From Bin18 sp965242795 (lineage in GTDB: Bacteria > Desulfobacterota > Binatia > Bin18), in NCBI GenBank assembly GCA_965242795.1, contig OZ251505.1, positions 3,410,001-3,474,000 on the forward strand: a stretch of DNA of 64,000 nt, given 5' to 3'. Made by a program: the position numbers and the translations under genes. Position 1 is the first letter of the stretch, and every line of letters starts with the position of its first letter. The notes under the pieces are model-generated. The model had not been told where the DNA came from. It worked only from the letters and a program-made list of their open reading frames with translations, and made no database searches. Positions 17,067 through 26,244 of the stretch are shown here, in pieces.

Positions 17067-18002
17067 ATGCCGCTCCATCCGCAGGTCGCCCATGCCCTGG
17101 AAGCCATGACCGCGGCCGGCCCGCCCATGCACACGCTTTCCCCTACGGAGGCGCGCGCGGCGATGGAAGCCATGCGCGGCAACACGGACGAGCCCGAGCC
17201 GGTCGGCCACGTCGAAGACCGGCTGATTCCCGGGCTGGCCGGCAAACAGCCGATCCGCATCTATACGCCGAAAGGGGACGGCCCGTTTCCGCTGCTGGTG
17301 TATTTCCACGGTGGCGGCTGGGTGGTGGGCAGCCTGAATACGGTTGACGTATCGTGCCGCGCCTTGACCAACCTGGCCGAGTGCGTGGTCGTGTCCGCGG
17401 ACTATCGGCTCGCCCCGGAGCACAAATTTCCCGCGGCGGTGGACGACTGCTACGCGGCCGCACGCTGGGCCGCGCTGCACGCCGCGTCGCTGAACGGCTC
17501 CGCCGACCGGATCGCCGTGGGCGGCGAAAGCGCGGGCGGCAACTTGGCCGCCGCGGTCGCGCTGAAGGCCGCGCAGAGCGGGCTGCCGGCGCTGGCGTAC
17601 CAACTGCTGCTGTATCCCGTCGTCGATTACCACTTCGATACGCCGTCGTACCGGGAGAACGCCGAGGGCTATTTTCTCACCAAAGACATGATGGAGTGGT
17701 TCTGGGCGCACTATCTGGCGCGGCCCGAGGACGGCGCCGACCCGCTGGCGTCTCCGCTGCGGGCCTCCGACGCGCACCTCCGCGGCGTGCCGCCCGCGTT
17801 CGTGGCGACTGCGGAGTACGACCCGCTCCGTGACGAAGCCGCGGCGTATGCCGCCCGGCTGCGCGACGCGGGCGTTGCGGTGGAACAGCAATGTTTCACG
17901 GGCCTGATCCACGGCTTCATGGGCATGGTCAAGGCCGTCGAGCCCGCCCGCTCGGCGTTGCAGACCGCGGCCGCGGCGCTGAAAACCGCGCTGCACGCCT
18001 GA
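17067..18002 (+). CDS. alpha/beta hydrolase, hormone-sensitive-lipase family esterase
   Basis: A 311-residue cytoplasmic esterase. The oxyanion-hole motif is YFHGGGWVVGS near residue 75, the nucleophile elbow is GGESAGGNLAAA (Ser in GESAG), the acid is in EYDPLRDEA, and the catalytic His is in GLIHGFMGM. This is the class IV bacterial (HSL) arrangement; such enzymes hydrolyse short-chain esters or carbamates. The start at 17067 was chosen because AAAGGA precedes it and the N-terminus (MPLHPQVAHALEAM) is typical; an upstream in-frame extension runs through repeat sequence. Confidence 0.9.
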   Translation: MPLHPQVAHALEAMTAAGPPMHTLSPTEARAAMEAMRGNTDEPEPVGHVEDRLIPGLAGKQPIRIYTPKGDGPFPLLVYFHGGGWVVGSLNTVDVSCRALTNLAECVVVSADYRLAPEHKFPAAVDDCYAAARWAALHAASLNGSADRIAVGGESAGGNLAAAVALKAAQSGLPALAYQLLLYPVVDYHFDTPSYRENAEGYFLTKDMMEWFWAHYLARPEDGADPLASPLRASDAHLRGVPPAFVATAEYDPLRDEAAAYAARLRDAGVAVEQQCFTGLIHGFMGMVKAVEPARSALQTAAAALKTALHA

Positions 18003-18168
18003 CGTTCCGTACATGACGAACGGCGGCGACACCGAAGGCGGCGGACCAACGCCTCTGCTCCGAATCCTTCGAGGCCCGTAGGCATCGGAATCGGGCGGCC
18101 CGCGGGGAGGTTCTCTTTAGGTGGGAATGCCGTATAAGGCGATCCGCGGCCCGCTACTTTCCAAGCCG

Positions 18169-19809
18169 TTACCGCCCATCTCGCCCGCCGACCAGCCGCG
18201 AAACCGATCCGCTCCGCGCAACGAACCCGACAAAGGTACGGACCTCTTTCACCCCGCCCAGCCAGCCCAACGCCAGATACGCCCCCACGCCGGCGAGCAT
18301 GATCCCCGCCAACGCGGCCAGCCGTCCGGGCGTCATCAAGGAGCCGGGCGCCTCCGAAAGCCAGCGGCCGGGCCAGTACAGACCGCCGCCCACGACCGCG
18401 GCCAGCAGCGCGTGGGCGCCGAACGTGCGGCCCAGACCCGCTTCGTCGAGCGGCCCGTGTCGTTGCCGGAAAATCGCGTACAGCGCGAGCGTATTCACGT
18501 ACGACACCAGCGACGTGGCCAGCGCAATGCCCCAGTGACCCCACCATTGCATCAGCAGCCAGCACAGCGCCGCGTTCAGGCCCATGCAGCCCACGCCGAC
18601 CAGGGCAGGGGTCCGGGTATCCTTCGTGGCGTTGAACAGCCGCACCATGACCTGACTCGTGCCGTAGGCCAGCAGGCCGGCGGCGTAGGCAGTCAGCGCC
18701 GAACCGGTCATGGCTGCGTCTTCGGGCGCGAACTGCCCGCGCTCGTACAACACCCGCGTGATGGGGACGGCCAGCGCCGCCAACATCGCGGTCGCGGGCA
18801 GGGCCACCGCAGCGAGCAACGACAAGCCGGCCTCGGCCTGTCGTTTGAACGTCTCGAGCCGCCCCGATCCGTGCGCTGCGGAAAGTTCGGTCAGCAGCAC
18901 CGTGTACACCGGCACCGCGGTCAGGCTGACCGGCAGCAGAAAGACCCGGAACGCGTACGCCAACGCGGAGATGCTGCCTTCCTCGAGCGTCGAGGCCAGC
19001 GCCCGTGCCACGAATGCGTTGATCGGCACGACTGCGGTGGCGACCAGAGCCCCGACCGCCAAGCCGCCCATCTCGCGCAGCGCCGGATGCGTGACCGCGC
19101 CCCAAACCGCGGACGGCCGGAACCGGATACCGAGCCGGGCCAAAGCGGGCACCTGCGCCAGCACCTGCACCACGCTGCCGGCCACGACGCCGATCGCCAG
19201 GCTCGTAATCCCATACGTCGGCGCCAAGCTGAGCGCGCAGGCGATCATCACCAGATTGAACAGCACGCCGGCGTACTCCGGCATGGCGTAATGGTCGAGG
19301 CTGTTCAGGGTCCCCTTCATGACCGCCAGCAGGCAATGCAGCGCCAGCATGGGCAGCATGAAGCGGAACAGAAAGGTCGCCAATGCATGGTCCGGCCCGA
19401 CCAGGCCGGGCGCGGCCACGGCCATCAAGCCGGACGCGGCGAGATAACATAGGCCGGCCAACAGCCCGGCGATCAGCAGGGCGCCGGTCAGCGCCATGCT
19501 GAAAATCGCGCTCAACTCCGCCGTGTTCTCGCGGTAGCGCGTCAGCACCGGCACGAAGAAATGACTCAACACCCCGCTGAAGAACAGGGTCTGGATCATC
19601 TCCGGCAGGTTGTAGGCGACCAGGAACGCGTCGGTCAGCCGCGAGGCGCCGAACAGCGCGGCCTGCACCGCCTCGCGGACGAATCCGAGCGGCCGGCTGA
19701 GCAACGTCGCCAGCACGATCGGGGAGCCCTTGCGGGCAAGGCGCGCTTGGGAAGCGCCCGCGGACGGGCCGGTCACAGGCACCCGCGCAGCCTCCCGGTC
19801 TCCGCGCAC
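18169..19809 (-). CDS. murJ: lipid II flippase MurJ (MviN)
   Basis: A 546-residue polytopic membrane protein of the MVF/MurJ family, which flips lipid II across the inner membrane for peptidoglycan synthesis. Family signatures are LATLLSRPLGFVREAVQAAL at the N-terminus, SGVLSHFFVPVL, and VMVRLFNATKDTRTPALVG. About fourteen hydrophobic segments are evident. The first in-frame start is a GTG at 19809, giving about 25 extra polar residues before the first membrane segment, so the true start may be slightly downstream. It lies 85 bp past the type II methyltransferase on the same strand. Confidence 0.92.
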   Translation of the reverse strand: MRGDREAARVPVTGPSAGASQARLARKGSPIVLATLLSRPLGFVREAVQAALFGASRLTDAFLVAYNLPEMIQTLFFSGVLSHFFVPVLTRYRENTAELSAIFSMALTGALLIAGLLAGLCYLAASGLMAVAAPGLVGPDHALATFLFRFMLPMLALHCLLAVMKGTLNSLDHYAMPEYAGVLFNLVMIACALSLAPTYGITSLAIGVVAGSVVQVLAQVPALARLGIRFRPSAVWGAVTHPALREMGGLAVGALVATAVVPINAFVARALASTLEEGSISALAYAFRVFLLPVSLTAVPVYTVLLTELSAAHGSGRLETFKRQAEAGLSLLAAVALPATAMLAALAVPITRVLYERGQFAPEDAAMTGSALTAYAAGLLAYGTSQVMVRLFNATKDTRTPALVGVGCMGLNAALCWLLMQWWGHWGIALATSLVSYVNTLALYAIFRQRHGPLDEAGLGRTFGAHALLAAVVGGGLYWPGRWLSEAPGSLMTPGRLAALAGIMLAGVGAYLALGWLGGVKEVRTFVGFVARSGSVSRLVGGRDGR

Positions 19810-19894
19810 GGTGCCCTGTGCGGGCGTGTGGAACTTCGTTCGTCGCGATACTCGACGTGTGGCGTCCGCGGTCCGGCCCGACCATGCTGTTTCA

Positions 19895-21037
19895 TCAGAC
19901 CCCGTTCTTCTCCAGCAGAAATAAGAATTCCAGGTTCGGACGTTCCACTTCCCGTACCCAGGTATGCGTCCACTTCATACCGGCCATGACGTTCTTCCTG
20001 TAATCCATCTCGACCACCTCCAGCAGCTTGCCATTCCGGCACAACACGTCATGCAGGTCCGCCGCCGTGGCCCGTCCACCCGAGCTGTACGACAAGACGA
20101 TCCAGCGCGCCCGGGTTTTCTTGACGAGGCTATTTATGGCATCGACCGCAACGAAACGACCGTCCGGACCGCGGCGGAAATCCTCGAAAACGGACGCGGC
20201 CACCGGATCCGACGTATCCCTGCGCCGGTTGGCCTTTCCGAAGAGATCGGGTTTGTCGAAAAGGACGATGCTCGTCCAGAGATGATAATACGAGGCGTAA
20301 CGTACTCGGGACGGCGGCATCTTTTCGTTGTTCGATCCGTAGGGCGGATCGAAGTAGGCCAAATCCACGGAAACGTTCGGAACAAGATCGAAAATATCCC
20401 CACGGTGCACTCGATGTTCGCGTGACGAGGGCCAGACGTTCGGAACGGTGAGGACGAGATCATTATAGGACCGGGGGGACCATTCTCTAAGATAAGAGGA
20501 GAAATGCCCGAGGCTACTGTCCACCCGGTCGAGCGCCAGGATCAGGCCGGTCAAGGCCACGGCTTTCTCGATCGGGCCAAGGGCAAGCGCCTCGATCTCC
20601 TGCCGAATGGCGTCCAATTTTCGCGTATTATGCGCTTGCCAGGGTGCCTTGCGTCCGTCCGGACGTATTGCGCAGCCGTTGTTAGGTCGTCCGCCGTAAT
20701 GTTCCGTGAACCAGCCGTCCACGGGTCGGACAGAGTTGAGGTGGTCGATGAGAGGCTGGTACGTTTCCCGTTTCTTCGTGTTGCGCAGATAGCAGGTGCC
20801 GAATATCTCGGACCACACGGCACGGTCGTTACACACGACGGTATAGCCGGATTTCGCGAATGCTTGTGAGACTCGGGTCGTGCCCGAAAAGCCGTCCAGA
20901 ATCGTCCGCGCGTCAACCTTTCCGATCAATTGCAATATCTGCGGAATCAGTTTCAGCTTCGATCCCACATATTTGATGCCTTCCGTGGGAGGCGTTTCAC
21001 GCACGAGGTCCCCGAAGAGCGGAAGCGTAGACGTCAT
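19895..21037 (-). CDS. DNA adenine methyltransferase of a type II restriction-modification pair
   Basis: A 380-residue DNA methyltransferase. The SAM-binding motif is DGFSGTT at 48-54 (preceded by KYVGSKLKLIPQI, as in D12-class enzymes). The catalytic motif is FDPPYGSN with DPPY at 230-233. These identify an N6-adenine methylase. Its ATG overlaps the stop of the upstream gene (21034-21882) by ATGA, so the two are cotranscribed and coupled. Base composition is visibly lower in GC than its neighbours, which suggests acquisition. The recognition site cannot be read from sequence. Confidence 0.85.
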   Translation of the reverse strand: MTSTLPLFGDLVRETPPTEGIKYVGSKLKLIPQILQLIGKVDARTILDGFSGTTRVSQAFAKSGYTVVCNDRAVWSEIFGTCYLRNTKKRETYQPLIDHLNSVRPVDGWFTEHYGGRPNNGCAIRPDGRKAPWQAHNTRKLDAIRQEIEALALGPIEKAVALTGLILALDRVDSSLGHFSSYLREWSPRSYNDLVLTVPNVWPSSREHRVHRGDIFDLVPNVSVDLAYFDPPYGSNNEKMPPSRVRYASYYHLWTSIVLFDKPDLFGKANRRRDTSDPVAASVFEDFRRGPDGRFVAVDAINSLVKKTRARWIVLSYSSGGRATAADLHDVLCRNGKLLEVVEMDYRKNVMAGMKWTHTWVREVERPNLEFLFLLEKNGV

Positions 21038-21882
21038 TCCAGGATTCCTGCTCCCCGTTTCAGTCTGGCAATGTCTCGTCGAACTTCCGCAAGTGCGGAT
21101 TCATGGCCGGCTTCCGAGGAGACGAGGGCGTGGGAAAACAGTTGCACGAGAACCGTGTTGTGCGTGTATTCGATCCAGCCTCCGGTCAGGCTGTCGAAAT
21201 ACTTCACCCCGTTCTTCGTATGCGTCCAGAGACCGCGTTGCAGCGCGTTTGCCGCCGTCCCACCGTAGCGGACTTCACAGACGTACTCTCCACTCGTATC
21301 GTAAAATCGATACACAGGATGTTTCCTTCCTTTCTTCCGGTCCTCTTTGACAATGCGGACAGTTTCCTTCAACGCACGATCGTAGTCGAACACGAGGATA
21401 TTGCAGCGTTGCTTCTTTTCATCATAGACCAGCGGTAACACATTGACGCTGCGAAATTCGGTGAAAGCAGGGTCTCGCAGAATGTTCCGAACCCTCGGCC
21501 GCCCCTTCACTTCCGAGCCCTCTTGTTCCAGCCGCGGAAACATACGGAAATTCTTGTCGGTGGACAGTTGAAGCGGCCCATCGCCGTAGGCTTTGAGGCT
21601 GACGGGAAATTCGACGTTCGTCATTTCGTTCATGACTTTGATGTCATCTTCTCTCGACTTTGCACGGTAGAGGTCTTTCCCGACGTGAGTCGAGCGAAAA
21701 TCGTACATGTACTGATTGATGAATTCCGCAATGGCGATCTCCGCCAAGTCGCCGTGCGTCTTGTTTCCGACGAGGCGCATGGTGAAGATGTTACCGAGGG
21801 TCGTCGTGATGAGACTCGGGTTTTTGCCGATCAGTAATTTCAGACGATCCGTAAAGTCCTTGTAAGGATTCCGAGACTTCAT
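21034..21882 (-). CDS. putative type II restriction endonuclease
   Basis: A 282-residue protein coupled by a 4-bp overlap to the adenine methyltransferase. It contains SREDDIKVMNEMTNVEF followed by PVSLKAYGDGPLQLSTDK, a plausible PD-(D/E)XK core (acidic residues 79-80, Glu91, Lys97). The rest is not recognised, so the nuclease assignment rests on the core pattern and on context. GC content is low for the window. The ATG at 21882 has no clear ribosome site and follows the stop of the small gene at 21887 by 4 bp, so translation probably depends on coupling. Confidence 0.65.
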   Translation of the reverse strand: MKSRNPYKDFTDRLKLLIGKNPSLITTTLGNIFTMRLVGNKTHGDLAEIAIAEFINQYMYDFRSTHVGKDLYRAKSREDDIKVMNEMTNVEFPVSLKAYGDGPLQLSTDKNFRMFPRLEQEGSEVKGRPRVRNILRDPAFTEFRSVNVLPLVYDEKKQRCNILVFDYDRALKETVRIVKEDRKKGRKHPVYRFYDTSGEYVCEVRYGGTAANALQRGLWTHTKNGVKYFDSLTGGWIEYTHNTVLVQLFSHALVSSEAGHESALAEVRRDIARLKRGAGILE

Positions 21883-21886
21883 CGTT

Positions 21887-22129
21887 TTACACGACGTCCG
21901 GCGGCGCGTGGTAGCAGGCTCGGTCGGGTTGGCACCACGCGGCGTGGGCCGCGATGCCGTCCGGGCCGCACACGTCCAGGCAACGCACGCACCAGAAGCG
22001 CGTGGTCTCGTCGTAGGCGGCCGGTCCGAGATGGAAGGCGCCCTGTGAGCGCAGGTAGCGGCACGGCGGGCCGGATGCCTGCATCGGCGCAAATGGGGAA
22101 GCAACAGGGTCCGGTGTTTCACCTTTCAT
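21887..22129 (-). CDS. small Cys-rich conserved hypothetical protein
   Basis: An 80-residue protein with five cysteines arranged CRYLRSQGAF, FWCVRCLDVCGPDG, AAWCQPDRACY (an additional Cys pair counted within these). The CxYLRS(K/Q)G...WC...GPDG...C.P.R.CY pattern recalls a small family of proteobacterial proteins of unknown function, possibly binding a metal. It sits 27 bp after the FAD subunit gene on the same strand and 4 bp before the restriction gene. The ATG at 22129 is preferred (GGAG upstream); a GTG at 22141 is possible. Confidence 0.6.
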   Translation of the reverse strand: MKGETPDPVASPFAPMQASGPPCRYLRSQGAFHLGPAAYDETTRFWCVRCLDVCGPDGIAAHAAWCQPDRACYHAPPDVV

Positions 22130-22156
22130 CGCGTGCTCCACGGGGTCGGGGGTGGA

Positions 22157-23164
22157 TCAGCCCAACTCGTCTTCGGCGGGCAGTCGGCCCGCGGCCTTGA
22201 GCACGGCCCGGCGGACGAGTTCCGCCAGCAGCGGCACCTTCTCCGCATTGTGCGCCAGCGGCTGCGCGCCCCGCACCGCGGCCTGCCCGGCGCGTTCGGC
22301 CAGGTGAGGGTCGACGGCCTGCCCGACCAACACGGCTTCGGCCGCGGCGGAACGCAGCGGCGTCGGCGCGACCGAGCCGAGGACGACCCGCGCTCTGCGA
22401 ACCACGCCCGCCCCCTGCGTCAGGACCACCGCGGCTTCGACCAGCGGCCAGTCGAACGACTGTTTGTGTTTCAGATTGAGATAGGCGTCCGCGGTCCCGG
22501 CGGGCGGCGGCGGGAGCGTCACAGCGGTGATGACGTCCCCCGCGGCCAAGACGGTTTCGCGCCGCACGTCCTGCTCCGGGGTGACGAAGAACTCGGCCAG
22601 CGGCAGCGTCCGCGTACGGCCGGTGACGTCGAGCACGTCGAGCGTCGCGTCGTAGGCCGATAGCGGCACCGCGGCGCCGGACGGATGCGTCATGGCGCAG
22701 GTCCGGTTATCGAACACGGCGTGGTAGCGGTTGTCGCCCGCCTGTGCGTAACACGTCGGGCCGCCCTTTTTGCGGCAGACGTATTCGACTTGCCGGAAAT
22801 ACCAGCAGCGCGGGCGCTGGCACAGATTGCCGCCCAGCGTCGCCTGATTGCGGATCTGCGGCGTGGCCGCGGCGCCGGCCATGTCCGCCAGCGCCGGCCA
22901 GCCGGCGCGGACCGCGTCCGCCGCGGCGACGTCGGCCAGCGTGGTCAGGCTGCCGATGCGCAGCGCGCCGGTGGCGTCGCGCCGGACCCCGCGGCATTCG
23001 TCGATGCGACCGAGATCGACGATCACCTCGGGCGTCGCCAGCCGCTCCTGCAGCAGGTCGAGCAAATCCACCCCGCCGGCCTTGATCGTGGCGTTCGGGT
23101 GCGCACGCAGCGCCGCGCTAACCTCGGACAAGGTGCGTGGCCGGGTGTAGGCGAACCGCTGCAT
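22157..23164 (-). CDS. paoB: FAD-binding subunit of periplasmic aldehyde/xanthine-type oxidoreductase (PaoB-like)
   Basis: A 335-residue FAD_binding_5/CO_deh_flav_C protein. FAD-binding residues lie around IKAGGVDLLDLL and ATLGGNLCQ. Between them and the substrate half sit Cys115, Cys120, Cys130 and Cys138 (LCQRPRCWYF and VCRKKGGPTC), the extra 4Fe-4S insertion that distinguishes PaoB-type chains from ordinary xanthine dehydrogenase FAD subunits. It passes electrons from the molybdenum and 2Fe-2S subunits to the acceptor. GGAGA precedes the ATG. It follows the molybdenum subunit by 13 bp. In E. coli the order is A-B-C; here it is A-C-B. Confidence 0.85.
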   Translation of the reverse strand: MQRFAYTRPRTLSEVSAALRAHPNATIKAGGVDLLDLLQERLATPEVIVDLGRIDECRGVRRDATGALRIGSLTTLADVAAADAVRAGWPALADMAGAAATPQIRNQATLGGNLCQRPRCWYFRQVEYVCRKKGGPTCYAQAGDNRYHAVFDNRTCAMTHPSGAAVPLSAYDATLDVLDVTGRTRTLPLAEFFVTPEQDVRRETVLAAGDVITAVTLPPPPAGTADAYLNLKHKQSFDWPLVEAAVVLTQGAGVVRRARVVLGSVAPTPLRSAAAEAVLVGQAVDPHLAERAGQAAVRGAQPLAHNAEKVPLLAELVRRAVLKAAGRLPAEDELG

Positions 23165-23177
23165 ACGCCGTCTCCGC

Positions 23178-25502
23178 TCAGGCGACCGGCCGGGCCGCGG
23201 CGCGGTCGCGTTCGGCCAGCGCCGCCAGCACGCGGTCGGGCGTGATGGGCAGGTCGGTGATCCACGCGCCGGTCGCGTTGTGGATCGCGTTGACCACCGC
23301 GGCGATCGTGGCGACCTTGGCCGGCTCGCCCAGATTCCGTGCGTCGGTACTCGTCCGGCCGTGATAGACGTTCAGAAAGACGGTGTCCAATTCGGGCATC
23401 TCGCGCGGCCCGGCCAGCTTGTAGAACAGGAAGTCCGGGTTCAACATGCGGCCCTCGGCCTCGTCCATCACGCGCTCCTCGAACAGCCCGAAGCTCAGCG
23501 CGTTGATGATCCCGCCCTGCAACTGGCTTTCGGCCAGCAGCGGGTTGACCACCCGGCCGCAGTCCTGCACCGCGACGATCTTCTCCACCGTCACCCGGCC
23601 CAGCCGCTCGTCCACGCCGACCTCGGCGAACTGCACGCCGGCCATCAGGTCGTGCCCCAGGGAGACGCGCGGAAACACGGCCGCGGGACCGCCGTAATCG
23701 TCCGCCCGTTCGCCGAGCGCCGCGGTCTTGCCCCCGGGCAGCAGGGCGCACGCCTGCCGCCAGCCCAGACGTTTCCCCTCCGGCCCGACGACGCGCCCGC
23801 CCGCCTCCAACGTCAGGGCGTCCGGGTCGGCGTGCAAGACCCGCGCGGCATGGCGCAGCAGCGTGCGTTTGACCCGCGCCGCGGCCTGGCGGGCGGGTGG
23901 GGTGACGCTCGACGTGACTTTGCTGCCGCCCGGCGCGGGGGAGAACGGATAATCGGCGTCGGCCAGCCGCACGTCGACGTGCGCGGTGTCGAGCCCGAAC
24001 TCCTCGGCCACGGTCTGGGCGATCACGGTGCGCGCGCCCGCACCCGGCTCGGTCGTGCTGGTCAGCGCGACCACGCTGCCGTCCCTATTGAGTTGGACTT
24101 CCACCTGCGTGCCGGGGGTGTACACGCTGTACCACACGCTGTTGGCCACGCCGATGCCGCGCTTGAGCGGTCCGTCCGCGGCGCCCGGCATGGGGTCGCG
24201 GCGTTGCTGCCAGCCGATCCGTTCGGCGCCGATACGCAATTCGTCCGCGCGCCACGGCGTGCGCGCGCAACTGTTCCGCAGCCGGAATTCCACCGGGTCC
24301 TGCCCGAGCCGCAAACACAGCATGTCGATGGCGACTTCCAGGGCGAACGCGCCCTGCGGATGGCCGGGCGCCCGGAACGCGCACGCCGGGCCGGTGTTCA
24401 TCAGCACGTCGTAGTCGGCCGCGCGCACGTGGGCGCAATCGTAGATGCTGTAGAACGGCCCGGCGGCGCCCCCGCCGAAGCCCGCGCCCGCGGACCCGTG
24501 GTTGGTCAACTCCACCCCGGCCAGCGTACCGTCGCGCATCCCGGCCACGCGCACCCGCATTCTGTTCTGGGGCCGGTTGCCGCCGGTCAGGTGCTCGTCC
24601 TTGCGCGATAGCGCGATCTTGACCGGCCGGCCGGCCTTTTTCGCCAGATGGGCGGCGAGGGCCGCGTACGGCAGGCTGGACCCCTTGGTTCCGAAATGGC
24701 CGCCCACGAAACCGTTGACCACGCGCACTCGGGTATAGGGCAGGTCGAAGTAATCGGCCAGTTCGGCGCGCGCCTTGGTGACCGACTTCGTCCCGCAGTA
24801 CACGACCAGCCGGCCCGCGGCGTCCCAGTCGGCCACCGCGGCGTGCGTCTCCAGACAACTGTGGGTCTGGACCGGCGTGGAAAACTCCTGCTCGACGACC
24901 GCGTCGGCGATCTGGACCGCGTGCGGCACGTCGCCCCGATTCGCGCCGAACAGCGAGCGCGTGGCCGGGCCGAACACGTTGCCGTTCTGCCGCGGCCCCT
25001 GGGCGGGCTTCTTCCCCTTCCCTCCGCCGGGCATGACGACCGGCGCATCCGGGCGCAGTGCGGCCTCGAAACTCACTACGAACGGCCCGGGCCGGTAGCC
25101 GACGCGGACCGCGGTCGCGGCGTCTTCGGCCTGTTGCTGTGTATCCGCGGCCACCGCTGCCACCTCGTGCCCCTGATAGCGGACCCGCCCGCGGTCGAGC
25201 ACGTGCACGGCCCGCACCCCGGGCAGACGTGCGGCCGCCGCGGTATCGACCGATTCGATCGACGCCGCGGGATACGGCGAGCGCACGATGACGCCATACA
25301 GCATATCCGGCAGCCGCACGTCGCGGGTGTACACGGCTTGACCGGTGACCTTGGCGCGGGCGTCCACGCGCGGCACCGGTTTGCCGACGACGCGCAACCC
25401 CGCCGCGGCGTCCCACGGCCGCGGCTCGTCGTCCGGAATGCTGCGCGTTTGTGCGGACAACGCGCTGCCGTAGCCGACCTGAAGTTCAACCTCGCGTGGC
25501 AT
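23178..25502 (-). CDS. paoC: molybdopterin-cofactor subunit of aldehyde/xanthine-type oxidoreductase (PaoC-like)
   Basis: A 774-residue catalytic chain of the xanthine oxidase family. The opening RVVGKPVPRVDARAKVTGQA is the standard Ald_Xan_dh start. NGFVGGHFGTKGS and ACAFRAPGHPQGAFALEV are Moco-binding segments, and the catalytic Glu lies in NLGEPAKVAT about 48 residues from the end. It would oxidise an aldehyde or N-heterocycle by hydroxylation. It has no signal peptide of its own, which fits co-export on the Tat signal of the Fe-S subunit. GAGGGAG precedes the start. It is 45 bp after paoA and 13 bp before paoB. No XdhC/PaoD-type Moco chaperone is seen nearby. Confidence 0.88.
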   Translation of the reverse strand: MPREVELQVGYGSALSAQTRSIPDDEPRPWDAAAGLRVVGKPVPRVDARAKVTGQAVYTRDVRLPDMLYGVIVRSPYPAASIESVDTAAAARLPGVRAVHVLDRGRVRYQGHEVAAVAADTQQQAEDAATAVRVGYRPGPFVVSFEAALRPDAPVVMPGGGKGKKPAQGPRQNGNVFGPATRSLFGANRGDVPHAVQIADAVVEQEFSTPVQTHSCLETHAAVADWDAAGRLVVYCGTKSVTKARAELADYFDLPYTRVRVVNGFVGGHFGTKGSSLPYAALAAHLAKKAGRPVKIALSRKDEHLTGGNRPQNRMRVRVAGMRDGTLAGVELTNHGSAGAGFGGGAAGPFYSIYDCAHVRAADYDVLMNTGPACAFRAPGHPQGAFALEVAIDMLCLRLGQDPVEFRLRNSCARTPWRADELRIGAERIGWQQRRDPMPGAADGPLKRGIGVANSVWYSVYTPGTQVEVQLNRDGSVVALTSTTEPGAGARTVIAQTVAEEFGLDTAHVDVRLADADYPFSPAPGGSKVTSSVTPPARQAAARVKRTLLRHAARVLHADPDALTLEAGGRVVGPEGKRLGWRQACALLPGGKTAALGERADDYGGPAAVFPRVSLGHDLMAGVQFAEVGVDERLGRVTVEKIVAVQDCGRVVNPLLAESQLQGGIINALSFGLFEERVMDEAEGRMLNPDFLFYKLAGPREMPELDTVFLNVYHGRTSTDARNLGEPAKVATIAAVVNAIHNATGAWITDLPITPDRVLAALAERDRAAARPVA

Positions 25503-25547
25503 ACTCCCTCACGCCCGCCCGGACCGAATCCGCTCCCATCCCCGCAG

Positions 25548-26219
25548 CTACCCTTGTTCCCCACCGCGGTCCACGGCTTGGCCGGACGCGGCCAGGACCG
25601 CGTCGAACACGTGCGGGTAGCTACCGCAGCGACACACGTTACCGCTGAGCGCGGCCTTCACTTCGGAGAGCGAAGGCTTCGCGTTCCGATCCAGCAGCGC
25701 CCGGCAGCTCATCAACATGCCGGGCGTACAATAGCCGCACTGGAGCGCGTCGTGCGCAATGAACGCCTCTTGCAGCGGGTCGAGCCGATCCGCATCGGGC
25801 GCGAGTCCTTCCACCGTGCGGATCGCCTGCCCCTGCACGGCCACGGCCAGCACCATGCACGATACGACCGGCGCGCCGTCCAGCAACACGGTACACCCGC
25901 CGCACGCCCCACGCTCGCAGACGACCTTGGTGCCGGTCAGCCCCAGGTGGTCGCGCAACGCCTCGGCCAGACTCACGCGCGGCTCGACCGTGACGGTCCG
26001 CTCCCGGCCGTTGACGTGCAGTGTGACCGGCGTCGGCCCCGGCCCGACGAGCGGTGGCGCCCCTTCCTCGTCCGCTGCCCGCGCCTCGACCAGCGGTACC
26101 TGCAGCGCGGCCACCCCGGCCGCTCCCACGCCCGCGCCTTTCAGAAACGACCGGCGACTGATCTCCGCAGCCGGCGCCCCATCCGCCCGTTCAGCAGATT
26201 TCCGCGACGTCCCGCTCAT
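25548..26219 (-). CDS. paoA: 2Fe-2S subunit with Tat signal (PaoA-like)
   Basis: A 223-residue iron-sulfur subunit. SRRSFLKGAGVGAAG is a twin-arginine signal, so the complex is periplasmic. The first 2Fe-2S site is CERGACGGC plus a later Cys (VVSC), and the second is CGYCTPGM with CRCGSYPHV, the invariant layout of xanthine-oxidase-family small subunits. The ATG at 26219 with GGGAG upstream is preferred; a TTG at 26258 would overlap the preceding gene. It lies 28 bp after the acyl-CoA synthetase gene. Confidence 0.88.
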   Translation of the reverse strand: MSGTSRKSAERADGAPAAEISRRSFLKGAGVGAAGVAALQVPLVEARAADEEGAPPLVGPGPTPVTLHVNGRERTVTVEPRVSLAEALRDHLGLTGTKVVCERGACGGCTVLLDGAPVVSCMVLAVAVQGQAIRTVEGLAPDADRLDPLQEAFIAHDALQCGYCTPGMLMSCRALLDRNAKPSLSEVKAALSGNVCRCGSYPHVFDAVLAASGQAVDRGGEQG

Positions 26220-26244
26220 CCGACGTACTCCCGCTCTCGGTTCT

